This document shows, piece by piece, positions 14,647 to 15,251 of a DNA stretch of 15,251 bases. The translations under genes and the position numbers were made by a program. Position 1 is the first letter of the stretch, and each line of letters opens with the position of its first letter. Under the pieces are notes generated by a model. It saw only the letters and a list, made by a program, of their open reading frames with translations. It was not told the DNA's origin and made no database searches. This DNA is from CAYXBG01 sp964463145 (GTDB lineage: Bacteria > Acidobacteriota > UBA6911 > RPQK01 > CBDAPI01): assembly GCA_964463145.1 (NCBI GenBank), contig CAYXBG010000038.1, forward strand, positions 1 to 15,251, given 5' to 3'.

Positions 14647-14722
14647 CTTTCCCCCTTTTGTGCGTAGTTGGATTCCTCTCGTGTGCTTGTCGGCTTGGAA
14701 GGGGACTTTTCGCGAGAAATAA

Positions 14723-15251
14723 TCATTCCCCAGGTTCTTTTTTTAAGTTCCCTAGCATTTCATGTACGTTGATCAGAGAACGATCTAGCATTCTTTCTCC
14801 AGCGCCGACCTCAATCCAAGCCCCTAAGCTATTACCCCCATATCCTCCTTTTACTGCTCCCTCCAGGGTTGGAAAGTAGCCGAAGTGGCCGTTGGCGTAT
14901 CCTGTGAAAAAGATTGTCTTGGCCGGAAATCTCTGCCGAGATTGGATGGCAAAATCTACAAAGGGTTCCCCAGGCATTCCAGTTAAAATGATTGTTTGAT
15001 TTATAAGTAGAGTCGTGACGGGTAGGTTCAGATCTTTGGAGAACATTGCATAACGACTGGCCGTTTTTCGCCCATTCTCAGTAGAGAGGACGAGTTTCTT
15101 ATTCCAGCGAAGATTAAAAGGGATCGTTTCCAGCGAATATTGCAAGGAAGGGGTGATTGGAGAACTCATGCGGATCGCTCGTGCTACGCGAACTACTACT
15201 TCTCCGAGTTGATGACCAGTTTCTTGCATAAGCTGTACTCCATTTTCGCGT
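14723..15251 (-). CDS. Second ceramidase-like protein, C-terminal part (5' end beyond window)
   Basis: The reading frame stays open from the TGA at 14723 to the window edge. The codons before the in-frame ATG at 15229 (ending ENGVQL) read as continuous protein, so this ATG is internal and the gene is truncated only by the window. The visible 176 residues match the C-terminal portion of the ceramidase family: LNLPVTTLLINQTIILTGMPGE (with the Glu ligand position in PGEPF), FTGYANGHFGYFPT, and GGYGGNSLGAWIEVGAGERM near the end. It resembles the classical bacterial consensus more closely than its 506-aa neighbour does. The two are same-strand and 76 nt apart, so an operon is likely, with this one upstream. 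The N-terminal zinc histidines cannot be checked here. Confidence 0.8.
   Translation of the reverse strand, partial: RENGVQLMQETGHQLGEVVVRVARAIRMSSPITPSLQYSLETIPFNLRWNKKLVLSTENGRKTASRYAMFSKDLNLPVTTLLINQTIILTGMPGEPFVDFAIQSRQRFPAKTIFFTGYANGHFGYFPTLEGAVKGGYGGNSLGAWIEVGAGERMLDRSLINVHEMLGNLKKEPGE

Overview
The window is a 15.25-kb piece of a Gram-negative bacterial chromosome with a roughly balanced base composition. Five neighbouring + strand genes carry the domain set typical of Planctomycetes, Verrucomicrobia, Acidobacteria and Poribacteria-like lineages: a PSCyt1/DUF1549/DUF1553 protein, a Tat-exported DUF1501 protein, a cytochrome-plus-LRR protein, an LVIVD-repeat propeller and a lipoprotein sulfatase. 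The window also encodes a bifunctional class A penicillin-binding protein with a UB2H-like segment. To my knowledge such proteins are unusual in classical Planctomycetes, so I lean towards an Acidobacteria-, Verrucomicrobia- or Poribacteria-like host. The sequence alone does not settle this.

Layout, + strand: 98-2518 is a PBP1b-like class A PBP. 2659-3849 is a zinc-dependent, glutathione-independent formaldehyde dehydrogenase of the Pseudomonas putida type. 4053-11720 is a compact five-gene block: a PSCyt1-PSD1 lipoprotein gene interrupted by one in-frame TGA, then DUF1501, cytochrome c/LRR, LVIVD propeller and sulfatase. Spacing is tight or overlapping, which suggests one transcript. Minus strand: 11742-12836 is a Tat-exported Gfo/Idh/MocA oxidoreductase that converges on the sulfatase. 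13126-14646 is a neutral/alkaline ceramidase-like hydrolase. 14723-15251 is the C-terminal part of a second ceramidase-like protein cut by the window edge.

How they may work together (inference): nearly every product after the formaldehyde dehydrogenase carries a lipoprotein, Tat or Sec-type export signal. The block therefore looks like an envelope or periplasmic module for attacking a sulfated and/or amide-linked substrate. The formaldehyde dehydrogenase is cytoplasmic and may remove formaldehyde released by demethylation, but no source enzyme lies in the window.

Main points for a second look: (1) a single in-frame TGA at 4254-4256 in an otherwise intact DUF1553 gene, immediately followed by a 13-nt motif repeated 39 nt later; (2) a possible three-strand switch in front of the Gfo/Idh/MocA gene, where one hairpin arm is also complementary to the Shine-Dalgarno sequence; (3) a similar ribosome-site-pairing segment in the formaldehyde dehydrogenase leader; (4) the conserved-looking five-gene export block itself; (5) the tandem divergent ceramidase-like pair. 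I saw no tRNA, rRNA, CRISPR array, insertion sequence or attachment site. No gene-free stretch exceeds 300 bases.
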